DNA of 64,000 nucleotides from Streptomyces sp. NRRL B-1140 (GCF_001280065.1 NZ_LGEA01000102.1:451529-515528); one strand, 5' to 3'; shown: positions 42,382 through 51,331, counted from the first letter of the stretch. Translations and numbers: made by a program. The notes: generated by a model not told the origin, from the sequence alone.

Positions 42382-43638
42382 CTACGAATCCCAGATCGCG
42401 CCGTACGCCGGGATGCCCCGCCGTTCCAGGCCGTGGACGACCTGCCAGGTCAGCTTCTTGTTGGAGATGCAGATGACCGCCTCGGCCCCGAAGTCCCGGT
42501 AGGCCTCGTGGGCGAGGCGCACCATGTCGGGCTTGCCGTGCCGGGAGGTGTCCCAGATCCGGGCCTCCGGCTGGACGGCGAGGATCTCGTCGACCAGGGC
42601 GTCGCCGTAGGTCGCGCGCGGGTCGCGGGTCGCCCAGACCAGCCGGGAGGGCACCTGGGCGGCGAGCAGATGGGGCAGGCAGGGGCCGATGCCGCTGCCG
42701 GTGGCGACGTAGACGACCTTGGTGAACAGGACCTCGATGTTGGCGACGCCGGCCGTGGTGATGCCCTTGACCCACACCTGCCGGGGCAGGTCGTCGATGA
42801 AGGAGCCGGTCCAGTCACCGGCCCGGGAGATCGTGAGCCGGAAGCCGGACTCACCGGGGGCGGGGACGTTGGCGAAGGAGTGCCACTCCATCAGGGGGCT
42901 GCGGCTGATCGCGGTGGAGGAGCCCGCGAAGGGGGTCTCGCCATGGTCGAAGCGGGCCAGCACGACGTGCGAGGAGGGGCGTTCGAGGCGGACGTCCACC
43001 TTGCGCAGCCGCAGCCAGGGCAGGGCGACGCTGAAGGTGACCACCGCGAGCACGCCGACCTGCCACGGGCCGGGTGAGGACAGCAGCGTGTGCGTCCAGA
43101 ACAGGGCCAGGGACGCCCAGCCGCCGAAGCGGTGGATCTTCTCGAAGTGGTCGTGCCGGCGGGAGCGGAAGGGCGGCAGGGCGGTGGCGGCGACGAGCGC
43201 GAGAACGGCGATCAGGGCCCACCCGACGGTCCTGGCGGGGCCGTCGGGTGCCGTGATCGTCGCGGCCAGGAACCAGGCCGTGCCCGCCAGCGCCCCGCCG
43301 ACGTGCAGTCCGCCGAAGTGGTACACCTTGCCGAGCGTCCAGCGGACCCGCAGCGGCCAGCTGGTCGGCGCCGAAGTGGCCAGCCGGAAGAAGAGGTTGA
43401 TGACGTACTGCTGGCGTACGAGGACGGCGAGGGCGAGGTTGGCGAGGGCCGCGTGCCCGAGGGTGGGGGCGGACAGAGGCCGAACGGCCCACACGAACGC
43501 CACGTTGGCGAGGAGCACCAGGGCCGCGAGCCGGTTGTAGTGCATCAGGCGGGGGTGCTTGAGCAGTCGGCGGGGGCCGGGCAGGAGCGGCGGGAGCCCG
43601 CCGGTGGCCTGCCGGCCGCGGGGCGGGGACGTGGTCAT
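42382..43638 (-). CDS. Ferric-reductase-like membrane oxidoreductase with FNR-type domain
   Basis: A 418-aa protein with six or so membrane helices in the first 210 residues. These carry paired histidines at VYHFGGLHVGG and KIHRFGGWASLALFWTHTLL, suited to haem. The C-terminal half resembles the FAD/NAD(P) part of ferredoxin reductases: the GSGIGP motif in YVATGSGIGPCLPHLLAAQ and LVWATRDPRATYGD. The canonical FAD motif RxYS is not obvious. It overlaps the adenylation gene by four bases. Together they suggest activation of a carboxylic acid followed by membrane-bound electron transfer. Confidence 0.75.
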   Translation of the reverse strand: MTTSPPRGRQATGGLPPLLPGPRRLLKHPRLMHYNRLAALVLLANVAFVWAVRPLSAPTLGHAALANLALAVLVRQQYVINLFFRLATSAPTSWPLRVRWTLGKVYHFGGLHVGGALAGTAWFLAATITAPDGPARTVGWALIAVLALVAATALPPFRSRRHDHFEKIHRFGGWASLALFWTHTLLSSPGPWQVGVLAVVTFSVALPWLRLRKVDVRLERPSSHVVLARFDHGETPFAGSSTAISRSPLMEWHSFANVPAPGESGFRLTISRAGDWTGSFIDDLPRQVWVKGITTAGVANIEVLFTKVVYVATGSGIGPCLPHLLAAQVPSRLVWATRDPRATYGDALVDEILAVQPEARIWDTSRHGKPDMVRLAHEAYRDFGAEAVICISNKKLTWQVVHGLERRGIPAYGAIWDS

Positions 43639-45155
43639 CGCGCCACCGCCACGCGCTCCTCGATCATGTGCAGCAGCGCCTGTTTGTCGACCTTGCCGCG
43701 GTCGGTCTCGGGGAGGAGGGCCAGCGGCAGGATCCGCTCCGGCACGCAGTAGTACGGCAGGGCGTCCGCGACCGCCCGGCGCGCCGCTTCCGGGTCGACG
43801 TCGGCGGGGCAGACGAAGGAGACCAGGGTGCGGGCGTCGCGTTTCAGGGTGACGGCCCGGGTGCAGCCGGCGGCGGACTCCAGGACCGAGGAGACGGAGT
43901 CCAGTTCGACGCGGAAGCCGCGCACCTTGACCTGGTCGTCGGTCCGGCCGAGGTGCTCCAGTGCACCGTCGGGGGTCCATCGGCCGAGGTCGCGGGTGCG
44001 GAACATGCGCCGGGCGCCGCCGAGGAAGGGGTCGGGGGCGTAGCGCTCGGCGTTGAGGGCGTCGTCGCCGAGGTAGCCGGCGGACACGCAGTCGCCGCCG
44101 GCCCACATCTCGCCGGGCTCGCCGATCGGCACGGGGCGGCGGTCGGCGTCGAGGACGTAGACGGTGTTGTTGGGGGTGGGGCGGCCGATGGTGAGCAGCG
44201 GGGCCGACGGGTCGTGGCGGCTCATCGTGTTGACGATCGTCGTCTCCGTGGGACCGCAGCCGTTGAAGAAGGCGGCCCGCCGGGCCCAGCGGTCGGCCAG
44301 CGGGCGCGGGCAGGGCTCCCCGGCGACGGCGACCGTGCGCACCCGTGGGCAGGCGGACGGGTCGAGGCCGGACAGCACGGTGGGCGTCGCGACGAGCACG
44401 TCCGCCGTGCGGGCCGCGGCGGCGATGTCCGTGCCGCGGATGACGAGGGTGCCGCCGTGGGTGAGGCAGCCGAGGATCTCCCAGGCGGCCATGTCGAAGG
44501 CGATGTTGAGGAGTTGGGCGACCCGGTCGCCGGGCCGGACACCGAGGTCTCCCGGGGCGGTGAGCAGCAGGCTGGAGACGTTGCGGTGGGTGACCTTCAC
44601 ACCGTTGGGTCGGCCGGTGGTGCCGGAGGTGAACAGGACGTAGGCGCCGTCGTCGCCGGTGACAGCGACGCGTGGGGCGGGGGCGTACGGCAGGGGCTCG
44701 TCGAGCGGGAGCAGCAGATGGCCGTCGGGCAGGGGCACGCGGTCGGCGTGTTCGGCGACCGTGAGGACGATCCTGGTCCGGGCGGTGCGGATGACGTGGG
44801 TGAGCTGGGCCGGGGGTGCGAGGCCGATGTCCTGGGGGACGTAGGCGGCGCCGGCCTTCAGGATGCCGAGCAGCCCGACCAGCATCGGCAGGGAGCGGCG
44901 GACGAACAGGCCCACGTGGTCGCCGGGGCGGACGCCCTCACGGACCAGGCGGGCGGCGAGGGCACCGGCGTACCGGTCGAGTTCGCCGTAGGTGATGCGG
45001 GCGCCCTGGTGTTCGGCGGCGATGGCGTGCGGGGTGGCCGCGGCGTGCCGGGCGACGGCGTGGTGCAGGAGCGGGTCGGGGACGGGGACGGTGGGGCCTC
45101 GGCCGTACTGCCGGAAGAGGTGCTGGTCGCGGGGGGTCAAGTGGCGCAGAGGCAT
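43635..45155 (-). CDS. Stand-alone NRPS-type adenylation enzyme
   Basis: A 506-aa AMP-forming enzyme of the amino-acid-adenylation type: ITYGELDRYAGALAARL (core A1), LKAGAAYVPQD (A2), YVLFTSGTTGRPNGVKVTH (A3), FDMAAWEILGCLTHGGTLV (A4), NGCGPTETTI (A5), GEMWAGGDCVSAGYLG (A6), RMFRTRDLGRW (A7), KVRGFRVELDSV (A8) and the final lysine in TDRGKVDKQ (A10). No carrier or condensation domain follows. It probably activates an aryl or amino acid. It is the first gene of the operon with the membrane oxidoreductase and the hydratase. Confidence 0.9.
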   Translation of the reverse strand: MPLRHLTPRDQHLFRQYGRGPTVPVPDPLLHHAVARHAAATPHAIAAEHQGARITYGELDRYAGALAARLVREGVRPGDHVGLFVRRSLPMLVGLLGILKAGAAYVPQDIGLAPPAQLTHVIRTARTRIVLTVAEHADRVPLPDGHLLLPLDEPLPYAPAPRVAVTGDDGAYVLFTSGTTGRPNGVKVTHRNVSSLLLTAPGDLGVRPGDRVAQLLNIAFDMAAWEILGCLTHGGTLVIRGTDIAAAARTADVLVATPTVLSGLDPSACPRVRTVAVAGEPCPRPLADRWARRAAFFNGCGPTETTIVNTMSRHDPSAPLLTIGRPTPNNTVYVLDADRRPVPIGEPGEMWAGGDCVSAGYLGDDALNAERYAPDPFLGGARRMFRTRDLGRWTPDGALEHLGRTDDQVKVRGFRVELDSVSSVLESAAGCTRAVTLKRDARTLVSFVCPADVDPEAARRAVADALPYYCVPERILPLALLPETDRGKVDKQALLHMIEERVAVAR

Positions 45156-45192
45156 GATCGGGTGGCCTCCTGGCTGTTTCGAGGTCGGATTG

Positions 45193-45217
45193 CCACCCGC
45201 GGGCCGGCCGCGGGTGG
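45193..45217. promoter_or_regulatory. Strong hairpin in the 5' region of the adenylation operon
   Basis: CCACCCGCGG-GCCGG-CCGCGGGTGG is a perfect 10-bp inverted repeat 38 bases upstream of the adenylation gene start. With a 5-base loop it would form a very stable RNA hairpin in the leader, or an operator in DNA. Confidence 0.45.
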
Positions 45218-45349
45218 ATGCAGCCGTGAGCGGCGGGCATGCCCGGGTGTCGAACGCCGTGCGGAGTCGTGCGAGCGCTGCGCGTAGCGAGAGCGTAGTG
45301 CGGCTGCTTCAACACTCAACGAGGTCGGATCGGCCAAGAAAGGAACGCA

Positions 45350-45412
45350 ATGAGCCACATGTGGCGTTTCTTGTCCCAAGGGCAACGTCGGTGCCGGTCG
45401 GCGACGACCTGA
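45350..45412 (+). CDS. Possible 20-codon leader peptide upstream of nasA
   Basis: AAGAAAGGAACGCA stands before an ATG that opens MSHMWRFLSQGQRRCRSATT and a stop. The ribosome binding site is better than for many genes here, and the frame lies about 135 bases upstream of nasA in a 390-base gap. It may be a leader peptide or a small protein; no known match. Confidence 0.3.
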   Translation: MSHMWRFLSQGQRRCRSATT

Positions 45413-45498
45413 AGGAGGGCCGGCCTGTGCCCGGCCGGGCCACGGGCTCCTGCCTCACGCCCGCGGGGCTCCGGCGGGGAGGTTGCCGTCCCGGCCGC

Positions 45499-45525
45499 GT
45501 AACAGGGAACCGTCCCGGGTGTAAC
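45499..45525 (-). promoter_or_regulatory. GlnR-like binding site upstream of nasA
   Basis: On the minus strand the sequence reads GTTAC, six bases, GACGG, six bases, GTTAC. GlnR boxes in Streptomyces consist of gTnAc and GaAAc half sites spaced by six bases; two perfect gTnAc half sites at 22-bp spacing flank one weak half site here. It lies 24-50 bases before nasA, a gene known to be under GlnR control in S. coelicolor. Confidence 0.55.
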
Positions 45526-45548
45526 ACGGCCGACGCACGCTGAACGGT

Positions 45549-47672
45549 ATGCAGAACACCGCCACGCCCACGCACTGCCCGTACTGCGCCCTGCAGTGCG
45601 GGATGAACCTCACGCCCGCCCCGGACGGGACCGTCGAGGTCGGCGAGCGCGCGGACTTCCCGGTGAACCGGGGCGCGCTGTGCGGCAAGGGGCGCACGGC
45701 CGCGTCGGTGCTCGCCCGGAACGTGCGTCTGACCTCCCCGCTGGTGCGCGACGAGGGCGGCACGCTGGTGCCCGCCTCCTGGGACGAGGCGCTGGAGAAA
45801 ATCGCCGCCGGACTGGGCCGCACGCGTGCGGAGCACGGTCCGGACGCGGTCGGGGTGTTCGGCGGGGGCGGGCTGACGAACGAGAAGGCGTACACGCTCG
45901 GCAAGTTCGCGCGGGTCGTGCTCGGCACCTCCCAGATCGACTACAACGGGCGTTTTTGCATGTCGTCGGCGGCGGCCGCCGGCATCAAGGCGTTCGGGCT
46001 CGACCGCGGGCTGCCGTTCCCGCTGGAGGACATCCCGAAGTCCGGCTGCGTGATCCTCGTCGGGTCGAACCTCGCGGAGACCATGCCGCCGTCGCTGCGG
46101 TTCTTCACCGAGCTGAAGGAGAACGGCGGCACGCTGATCGTCATCGACCCGCGCCGCACGAAGACCGCCGAGCAGGCGGACCTGCACCTGGCGCCCCGGC
46201 CGGGCACGGACCTCGCTCTCGCCCTGGGCCTGCTGCACCTGGTGATCGCCGAGGGCCGGGTCGACGAGGAGTACGTCAGGGACCGCACGTCCGGCTGGGA
46301 GGACGCCCGGGCCGCCGCGATGGCGCACTGGCCGGAGTACGTGGAGCGGATCACGGGGGTGTCCGTTCCCCGGCTCCGCGAGGTCGTGCGGCTGTTCTGC
46401 GAACCGGAGTCGGCGATGGTGCTCACCGCCCGGGGACCCGAGCAGCAGTCCAAGGGCACCGACACGGTGGGCGCGTGGATCAACCTGTGCCTGGCGACCG
46501 GCCGGGCGGGCCGCCCGCGCTCCGGGTACGGCTGCCTGACCGGCCAGGGCAACGGGCAGGGCGGGCGTGAACACGGCCAGAAGGCCGACCAGTTGCCGGG
46601 TTACCGCAAGCTCGACGACCCGGCGGCCCGGGCGCATGTCGCCGAGGTGTGGGGCGTCGACCCGGATAGCCTGCCCGGGCCGGGGCGCAGCGCGTACGAG
46701 CTGCTGGACGCGCTGGGCACCGACATCAGGTCGCTGCTGCTGATGGCGTCCAACCCGGTGGTGTCGGCGCCGCGTGCTGCGCACATCGAGGAGCGCATCA
46801 GGTCGCTGGACTTCCTGGCGGTCTGCGACGTGGTGCTGTCGGAGACGGCGGAGCTCGCGGATGTGGTCCTGCCGGTCACCCAGTGGGCCGAGGAGACGGG
46901 CACGACGACGAACCTGGAGGGCAGGGTGCTGCTGCGGCGCCGGGCGATCACCCCGCCCGAGGGCATCCGCAGCGACCTGGAGGTGCTGCACGAACTGGCC
47001 GCCCGCCTGGGCGCGGAGAAGGGTTTCCCGACCGACCCGGAGGAGGTCTTCGAGGAGCTGCGCCGGGCGTCGGCGGGCGGAGCGGCGGACTACTCGGGGA
47101 TCACCTACCGGAGGCTGGCCGAGGAGAACGGGGTGTTCTGGCCCTGCCCCGCGGAGCCCGCCGGCGCCGACGAGGACGCCCTTGGCGGCGGGGAGGCGCC
47201 TGCCGCACACCCCGGCACGCCGCGCCTCTTCCTCGACCGGTTCGCCACGCCGGACGGCCGGGCCCGGTTCGTCCCGGTCTCGCACCGGGCGACCGCGGAG
47301 GAGCCCGACGAGGAGTACCCCGTGCTGCTGACCACCGGACGGGTCGTGGCGCAGTACCAGTCCGGGGCGCAGACCCGGCGGGTGGCGGAGCTGAACGCCG
47401 CCGCGCCCGGGCCGTTCGTGGAGCTGCACCCGCGGCTGGCGGCCCGGCTCGGAGCCTCCGAGGGCGACCCCGTGGCGGTCGTGTCCCGCCGGGGCCGGGC
47501 CGTGGCGCCCGCGCGGATCACGCACGCCATCCGGCCCGACACCGTCTTCATGCCCTTCCACTGGGCGGGCGAGGGACGCGCCAACACCCTCACCAACCCC
47601 GCGCTCGACCCGACCTCCCGGATGCCGGAGTTCAAGACGTGCGCGGTGCGGCTGGAGACCGTCGAGCGGTAG
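45549..47672 (+). CDS. nasA: Assimilatory nitrate reductase catalytic subunit
   Basis: A 707-aa molybdopterin oxidoreductase. The N-terminal 4Fe-4S site is HCPYCALQCGMNL with the fourth cysteine in GALCGKGR. The molybdenum-ligand cysteine lies in YNGRFCMSSAAAAG, as in NarB/NasA and unlike formate dehydrogenase selenocysteine. The C-terminal dinucleotide-binding domain begins at LLTTGRVVAQYQSGAQTRR. It reduces nitrate to nitrite in the cytoplasm; NirBD at 55.6 kb then makes ammonium. No C-terminal FAD domain or BFD cluster is attached, so it needs a separate electron donor; the flavoprotein at 54.4 kb is a candidate. Confidence 0.92.
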   Translation: MQNTATPTHCPYCALQCGMNLTPAPDGTVEVGERADFPVNRGALCGKGRTAASVLARNVRLTSPLVRDEGGTLVPASWDEALEKIAAGLGRTRAEHGPDAVGVFGGGGLTNEKAYTLGKFARVVLGTSQIDYNGRFCMSSAAAAGIKAFGLDRGLPFPLEDIPKSGCVILVGSNLAETMPPSLRFFTELKENGGTLIVIDPRRTKTAEQADLHLAPRPGTDLALALGLLHLVIAEGRVDEEYVRDRTSGWEDARAAAMAHWPEYVERITGVSVPRLREVVRLFCEPESAMVLTARGPEQQSKGTDTVGAWINLCLATGRAGRPRSGYGCLTGQGNGQGGREHGQKADQLPGYRKLDDPAARAHVAEVWGVDPDSLPGPGRSAYELLDALGTDIRSLLLMASNPVVSAPRAAHIEERIRSLDFLAVCDVVLSETAELADVVLPVTQWAEETGTTTNLEGRVLLRRRAITPPEGIRSDLEVLHELAARLGAEKGFPTDPEEVFEELRRASAGGAADYSGITYRRLAEENGVFWPCPAEPAGADEDALGGGEAPAAHPGTPRLFLDRFATPDGRARFVPVSHRATAEEPDEEYPVLLTTGRVVAQYQSGAQTRRVAELNAAAPGPFVELHPRLAARLGASEGDPVAVVSRRGRAVAPARITHAIRPDTVFMPFHWAGEGRANTLTNPALDPTSRMPEFKTCAVRLETVER

Positions 47673-47675
47673 GGA

Positions 47676-49322
47676 TCACTTCACGGCGACGGCCTTCCAG
47701 GCCGCCGCCACCGCCTTCTGCTGGGTGCTGTCGGCGCCGTAGAGGTCCTTGGCCGCGCTCAGGGTCGCCGTGCGGGCGGCCGCGTAGTCCGTCGAGGACG
47801 TCATGTAGACCGTCAGGGCGCGGTACCAGATCTTGCCCAGGGCGGCCCGGCCGATGCCGTTCACCGTGGAGCCGTCGCAGGTCGGGGAGTTGTAGGAGAC
47901 GCCGCCCAGGGTCTTGGCGCCGCTGCCCTCCGCGAGCAGGTAGGCGAAGTGGTTGCCGACGCCCGAGGAGTAGTGCACGTCGAGGTCGCCGAGCTTCGCG
48001 TCCCAGCAGTCGGCCGACTTGCCGTCCTTGGACGGCTTGTCCATGAAGCGCAGGGCCTCACGGCCGAGTCCGGAGCGCACGACCTTCTCACCGATGAGCC
48101 AGTCGCCCCGGTCCTCGGCGTTGGCCGCGTGGAACTCCACCAGCGTGCCGAAGATGTCCGACGTGGCCTCGTTCAGGCCGCCGGACTCGCCCGAGTACCT
48201 CAGCGCCGCCGTCTTCGAGGTCACGCCGTGGGACATCTCGTGCCCGGCGACGTCCAGTGACACCAGCGGGCCCATGAGCTTGCCGTCGCCGTCGCCGTAC
48301 GTCATGCAGAAGCAGTTGTCGTCCCAGAAGGCGTTGTTGTAGTCCTTGCCGTAGTGGACGCGGTTGAAGGAGCCCTTGCCGTCGCCGGCGATGCCGTCGC
48401 GGCCGTGGACCTTCTTGTAGTAGTCCCAGGTGACGTCCGTGCCGTACTGCGCGTCCACCGCGACCGTGGAGCGGTCGGAGGTCGCGCCCGTCCCCCACTG
48501 GTTGTCGGCGTCCGTGAAGAGCGTCGCGGGGGCGCGGGTCAGACAGACGGTCAGCAGGCACTGGTCCGTCTTGTTCGCGGCGTCGCCGGTGTAGGTGCCG
48601 CCGCGCGTGGCGTCCTTCAGCTGGTACGACGAGCCGGAGGCGGTCGTCTCCAGCGGGACCGTGCCGCCGTAGAGGGACCTGCCGTCGCCCGACGCCGACT
48701 CCATCGAGTCCCAGGCGTCGATCCGGTCGCCGGTCGTCGCGTCGGTCAGCACCGTGCGCCCGACCGGGTTGCCGATGTCGTCGTGCGCCACCGCGTCCGT
48801 CTGCCAGGCCAGCCTCGGAGCGCCGTGCAGGGCGTCGACGACCAGCCGGGGCTTGGCGTTGAGCTTCTTCAGGGTCTCGCCGAGGTGGGCGGCGCGCAGC
48901 AGGTTCGCCGCGAGGTCGGCGGCCCTGGGGGCCGACACCTTCGGGGTGACGCTCGCCAGGGAGAGCGCGGACTTCGTCGCGCGGGTCGCGCCGCGGTAGG
49001 TGCCGTCCGGGTTCAGGTGGAGCACGAAGTCGCCGCCGAGTACCGGGAGCCGGTGGTAGGTGCGGTCGTAGCGCACGTGCCGGGTGCCGTCCTGGTCGAC
49101 GACGACGTCCCGGACCTTCGTCTCCTGGTCCGGGGTGAGGCCCAGGGCTCCGGCCCGGTCCGCGAGCACCGCCTCCGCGTCCTCGATCGCACCCGGCCTG
49201 GTCGGCCGGTCGGCCGCGCCGGCGACCGGGGAGAGGACGGCGGCCAGCAGGGCGGTGGTGCCGGTGACGGCCACACCGGCGAGGGTGAGACGGGAACCGC
49301 GGACATGACGTATCCGACTCAT
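47676..49322 (-). CDS. Secreted M4 (thermolysin-like) zinc metalloprotease
   Basis: A 548-aa preproprotein: signal peptide (MSRIRHVRGSRLTLAGVAVT ending near GAADRP), an FTP/propeptide region through about residue 210, then the M4 catalytic domain. Zinc ligands are in VAGHEMSHGVTS and GGLNEATSDIFG, the catalytic His in HYSSGVGNHFAYLL. It digests proteins outside the cell after self-activation. The ATG at 49322 follows AGGAGACCG; an earlier ATG at 49334 forms part of that ribosome site. It converges with nasA, three bases apart. Confidence 0.94.
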   Translation of the reverse strand: MSRIRHVRGSRLTLAGVAVTGTTALLAAVLSPVAGAADRPTRPGAIEDAEAVLADRAGALGLTPDQETKVRDVVVDQDGTRHVRYDRTYHRLPVLGGDFVLHLNPDGTYRGATRATKSALSLASVTPKVSAPRAADLAANLLRAAHLGETLKKLNAKPRLVVDALHGAPRLAWQTDAVAHDDIGNPVGRTVLTDATTGDRIDAWDSMESASGDGRSLYGGTVPLETTASGSSYQLKDATRGGTYTGDAANKTDQCLLTVCLTRAPATLFTDADNQWGTGATSDRSTVAVDAQYGTDVTWDYYKKVHGRDGIAGDGKGSFNRVHYGKDYNNAFWDDNCFCMTYGDGDGKLMGPLVSLDVAGHEMSHGVTSKTAALRYSGESGGLNEATSDIFGTLVEFHAANAEDRGDWLIGEKVVRSGLGREALRFMDKPSKDGKSADCWDAKLGDLDVHYSSGVGNHFAYLLAEGSGAKTLGGVSYNSPTCDGSTVNGIGRAALGKIWYRALTVYMTSSTDYAAARTATLSAAKDLYGADSTQQKAVAAAWKAVAVK

Positions 49323-49461
49323 CGGTCTCCTCATACGGGCGCACCCGGTCGCGTGGGGTCGACCGGGGGCGGCGTTGATGTTGACCGCGAGTTAAGGCGT
49401 CACGGACCTGGCATGTCCATAGCCCCGCTGTGGAGGTGTGTGAGGGTGCAGAATCGTTCCT

Positions 49462-49878
49462 GTGACCCTGCCTTTCTTCGTCTACGGCACCCTCCGTCCG
49501 GGGGAGGTCAACCACGGCCTCTTCCTGCGCGGCCGCACCCGCTCCGAGGAGCCGGGCCGACTCGCGGACACGGTGCTCTACGAGGGGCCGGGCTACCCGT
49601 ACGCGGTCGAGGAGCCGGGCGGCGGCACGGTGAGCGGGGAGCTGGTCACCGCACTGCCCGAGGCGTACGCGGGGCTGCTCGCGGAGCTTGACCGGCTGGA
49701 GGAGTACGTGCCGGGGGATCCGCGCAGTCTGTACGAGCGCGTCGAGCGGAAGGTTCTGCGGGATGCGGACGGGGCTGCCGTCCGGGCCTGGGTGTACGTG
49801 GCCGCGCCCGCCGTCGCGACGCGGTTGCGCACCCGGGGACGGGCGATCACGGGCGGGGACTGGCGGGCGCGGGTGTGA
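49462..49878 (+). CDS. Gamma-glutamylcyclotransferase-like (AIG2/GGCT) protein
   Basis: A 138-aa protein with FVYGTLRPGEVNHGLFL at the start, the substrate loop of GGCT folds, and LDRLEEYVPGDPRSLYERVE, whose Glu would act as the general acid/base. Members cyclise gamma-glutamyl amines or remain uncharacterised. The GTG start has no ribosome site, but CAGAATCGT lies 8-14 bases upstream, so a leaderless transcript is likely. Confidence 0.85.
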   Translation: MTLPFFVYGTLRPGEVNHGLFLRGRTRSEEPGRLADTVLYEGPGYPYAVEEPGGGTVSGELVTALPEAYAGLLAELDRLEEYVPGDPRSLYERVERKVLRDADGAAVRAWVYVAAPAVATRLRTRGRAITGGDWRARV

Positions 49879-49933
49879 GAGGCGAGGTGTGCGAGGGGCG
49901 CTGAAGCGGGGCGGCCCCCGTACTGAAGCGGGC

Positions 49934-50542
49934 TCAGCCCCCGTACGGCCACCTCCCCCGGGCCTCCCGCAACGCCCGGCCCCACCACACCAGTTGGTCC
50001 AGCATGGTCTTCGCCGCCGCGTCCGGGCCGGACGGGTCGCGCAGAACGCCACGGTCGTCGAAGGCGGCGCCGGCGTTGTGGAAGGAGACGGTGTCGCGGA
50101 CCGTCACGGCGTGCAGCTCCGCGAAGACCTGGCGCAGGTGCTCCACGGCGCGCAGCCCGCCGGACATGCCACCGTAGGAGACGAGGCCGACGGGCTTGGC
50201 CTGCCATTCCGTGAAGTGCCAGTCGACGAGGTTCTTCAGGCCCGCCGGGAAGGAGTGGTTGTACTCGGGGGTGAGGACCACGAAGGCGTCCGCGCGGGTC
50301 AGCCGCGGGGTGACGCCGGACAGCGCGGCGGTCGCCTCCGGGGTCGGTTCGAGTGACATGGGCAGCGCGGCCTCGGCGACGTCCACGACCTCGGCGACCA
50401 GGTCCTCCCGGCCCCGGATGCGGGCGAGGAGCCAGTCGGCGACGACGGGTCCGAAGCGGCCGTGGCGGTTGCTGCCCACGACCAGGGTCAAACGGAGCGG
50501 GTCGGTCGCGGCAGCGGCTGGGGCAGTGGTGGTGGGATTCAT
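49934..50542 (-). CDS. NADPH-dependent FMN reductase, SoxR-controlled
   Basis: A 202-aa flavodoxin-fold reductase: LTLVVGSNRHGRFGPVVADW for FMN phosphate, VVLTPEYNHSFPAGLKNLVDW (the conserved PEYN motif), and GLVSYGGMSGGLRAVEHLRQ. It would reduce quinones, azo compounds or FMN with NADPH. A perfect SoxR-type box lies 16 bases upstream of the start. In S. coelicolor an equivalent reductase (SCO2478 as I recall) belongs to the small SoxR regulon induced by redox-active antibiotics, which supports the same role here. Confidence 0.9.
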   Translation of the reverse strand: MNPTTTAPAAAATDPLRLTLVVGSNRHGRFGPVVADWLLARIRGREDLVAEVVDVAEAALPMSLEPTPEATAALSGVTPRLTRADAFVVLTPEYNHSFPAGLKNLVDWHFTEWQAKPVGLVSYGGMSGGLRAVEHLRQVFAELHAVTVRDTVSFHNAGAAFDDRGVLRDPSGPDAAAKTMLDQLVWWGRALREARGRWPYGG

Positions 50543-50557
50543 GCGACCCAGCCTCGT

Positions 50558-50577
50558 ACCTCAACCATTCTTGAGGT
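50558..50577 (-). promoter_or_regulatory. SoxR binding site
   Basis: ACCTCAA-CCATTC-TTGAGGT has perfect 7-bp arms. The SoxR consensus is CCTCAAG...CTTGAGG, an 18-bp dyad, matched here in both CCTCAA/TTGAGG arms. The position, just before the FMN reductase start, is expected for a MerR-family activator acting in the promoter spacer. Confidence 0.75.
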
Positions 50578-50809
50578 CAAGCGCCGTCGCGTACATCCGG
50601 GTCACCCGTTCACACGCGCGCACCGGGCATTTCCGCACCCCGTCCGCCGAACGCCCGTGACCTGGCGAAACGGCCGCGAGAAGCCACCGGTTCACCGCCC
50701 CCTGACACCCATTCACCCCAATTCTGACGCTCCCTCAGCAAGCGCGGTCGTCCCACTGCCCGTTACCTCGAAGGGCAGGCGCACGACCGAACCGCTCGAG
50801 GGAGCACCG

Positions 50810-51331
50810 ATGCGACGTACCGCCCGGCCGCTGACCGCCACCGCGTTCGCCGTCGCCGCCGCGGCCCTCGCCTCCGCCCCCGCCCACGGCGCGTCCGCCG
50901 GCGGCCTGGAGGTGTCCCCGGCGTCGGTCGTGCCCGGGGGTCAGGTCACGGTGCGCACGGCGGCCTGCGGGGGCGGCGGCTCGGCGACGGGCGACGCAGG
51001 CGCCGTCGGGGCGGGTTCCCTCGGCCTGGTGCCGGACGCGCACGGGCAGGCCGCGACCGGGCGGTTCAGGGTGCCGCCGAGTGCGCAGCCGGGCACGTAC
51101 GAGATCACCGCGACCTGCGGCGGCAGCGGCCGGCGGATCACCGGGGACGTGGTGGTCACGCTGACGCCGGTGCGCGGGCAGGTGCATCCCCGGGGGAGTG
51201 TCAAGACGGGGGTCGGCGGCGCCCTGGGCCCCGATCCCGTGCAGACCGCGGCCGGTGTGGCGGCTCTCGCCGTCGCCGCCGCGGGCGGTACCTGGCTCCT
51301 GCATCGCCGGGCGAGAGGCGACGGGATCTGA
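50810..51331 (+). CDS. Secreted, C-terminally membrane-anchored protein
   Basis: A 173-aa protein with signal peptide (MRRTARPLTATAFAVAAAAL to about AHG), an extracytoplasmic beta-rich domain with two cysteines (TAACGGG and TATCGGS), and a C-terminal membrane helix (TAAGVAALAVAAAGGTWLLH) ending in RRARGDGI. That tail is like a sorting signal but lacks an LPxTG-type motif. GAGGGAG precedes the ATG. It lies 111 bases before a class F sortase gene, a pairing seen repeatedly in streptomycetes; the sortase may still process or need it. Confidence 0.75.
   Translation: MRRTARPLTATAFAVAAAALASAPAHGASAGGLEVSPASVVPGGQVTVRTAACGGGGSATGDAGAVGAGSLGLVPDAHGQAATGRFRVPPSAQPGTYEITATCGGSGRRITGDVVVTLTPVRGQVHPRGSVKTGVGGALGPDPVQTAAGVAALAVAAAGGTWLLHRRARGDGI

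Noticed and set aside
47672-47676. Frameshift or fusion between nasA and the metalloprotease
   Set aside because: The genes are simply convergent and almost touching; both have complete, family-typical ends.
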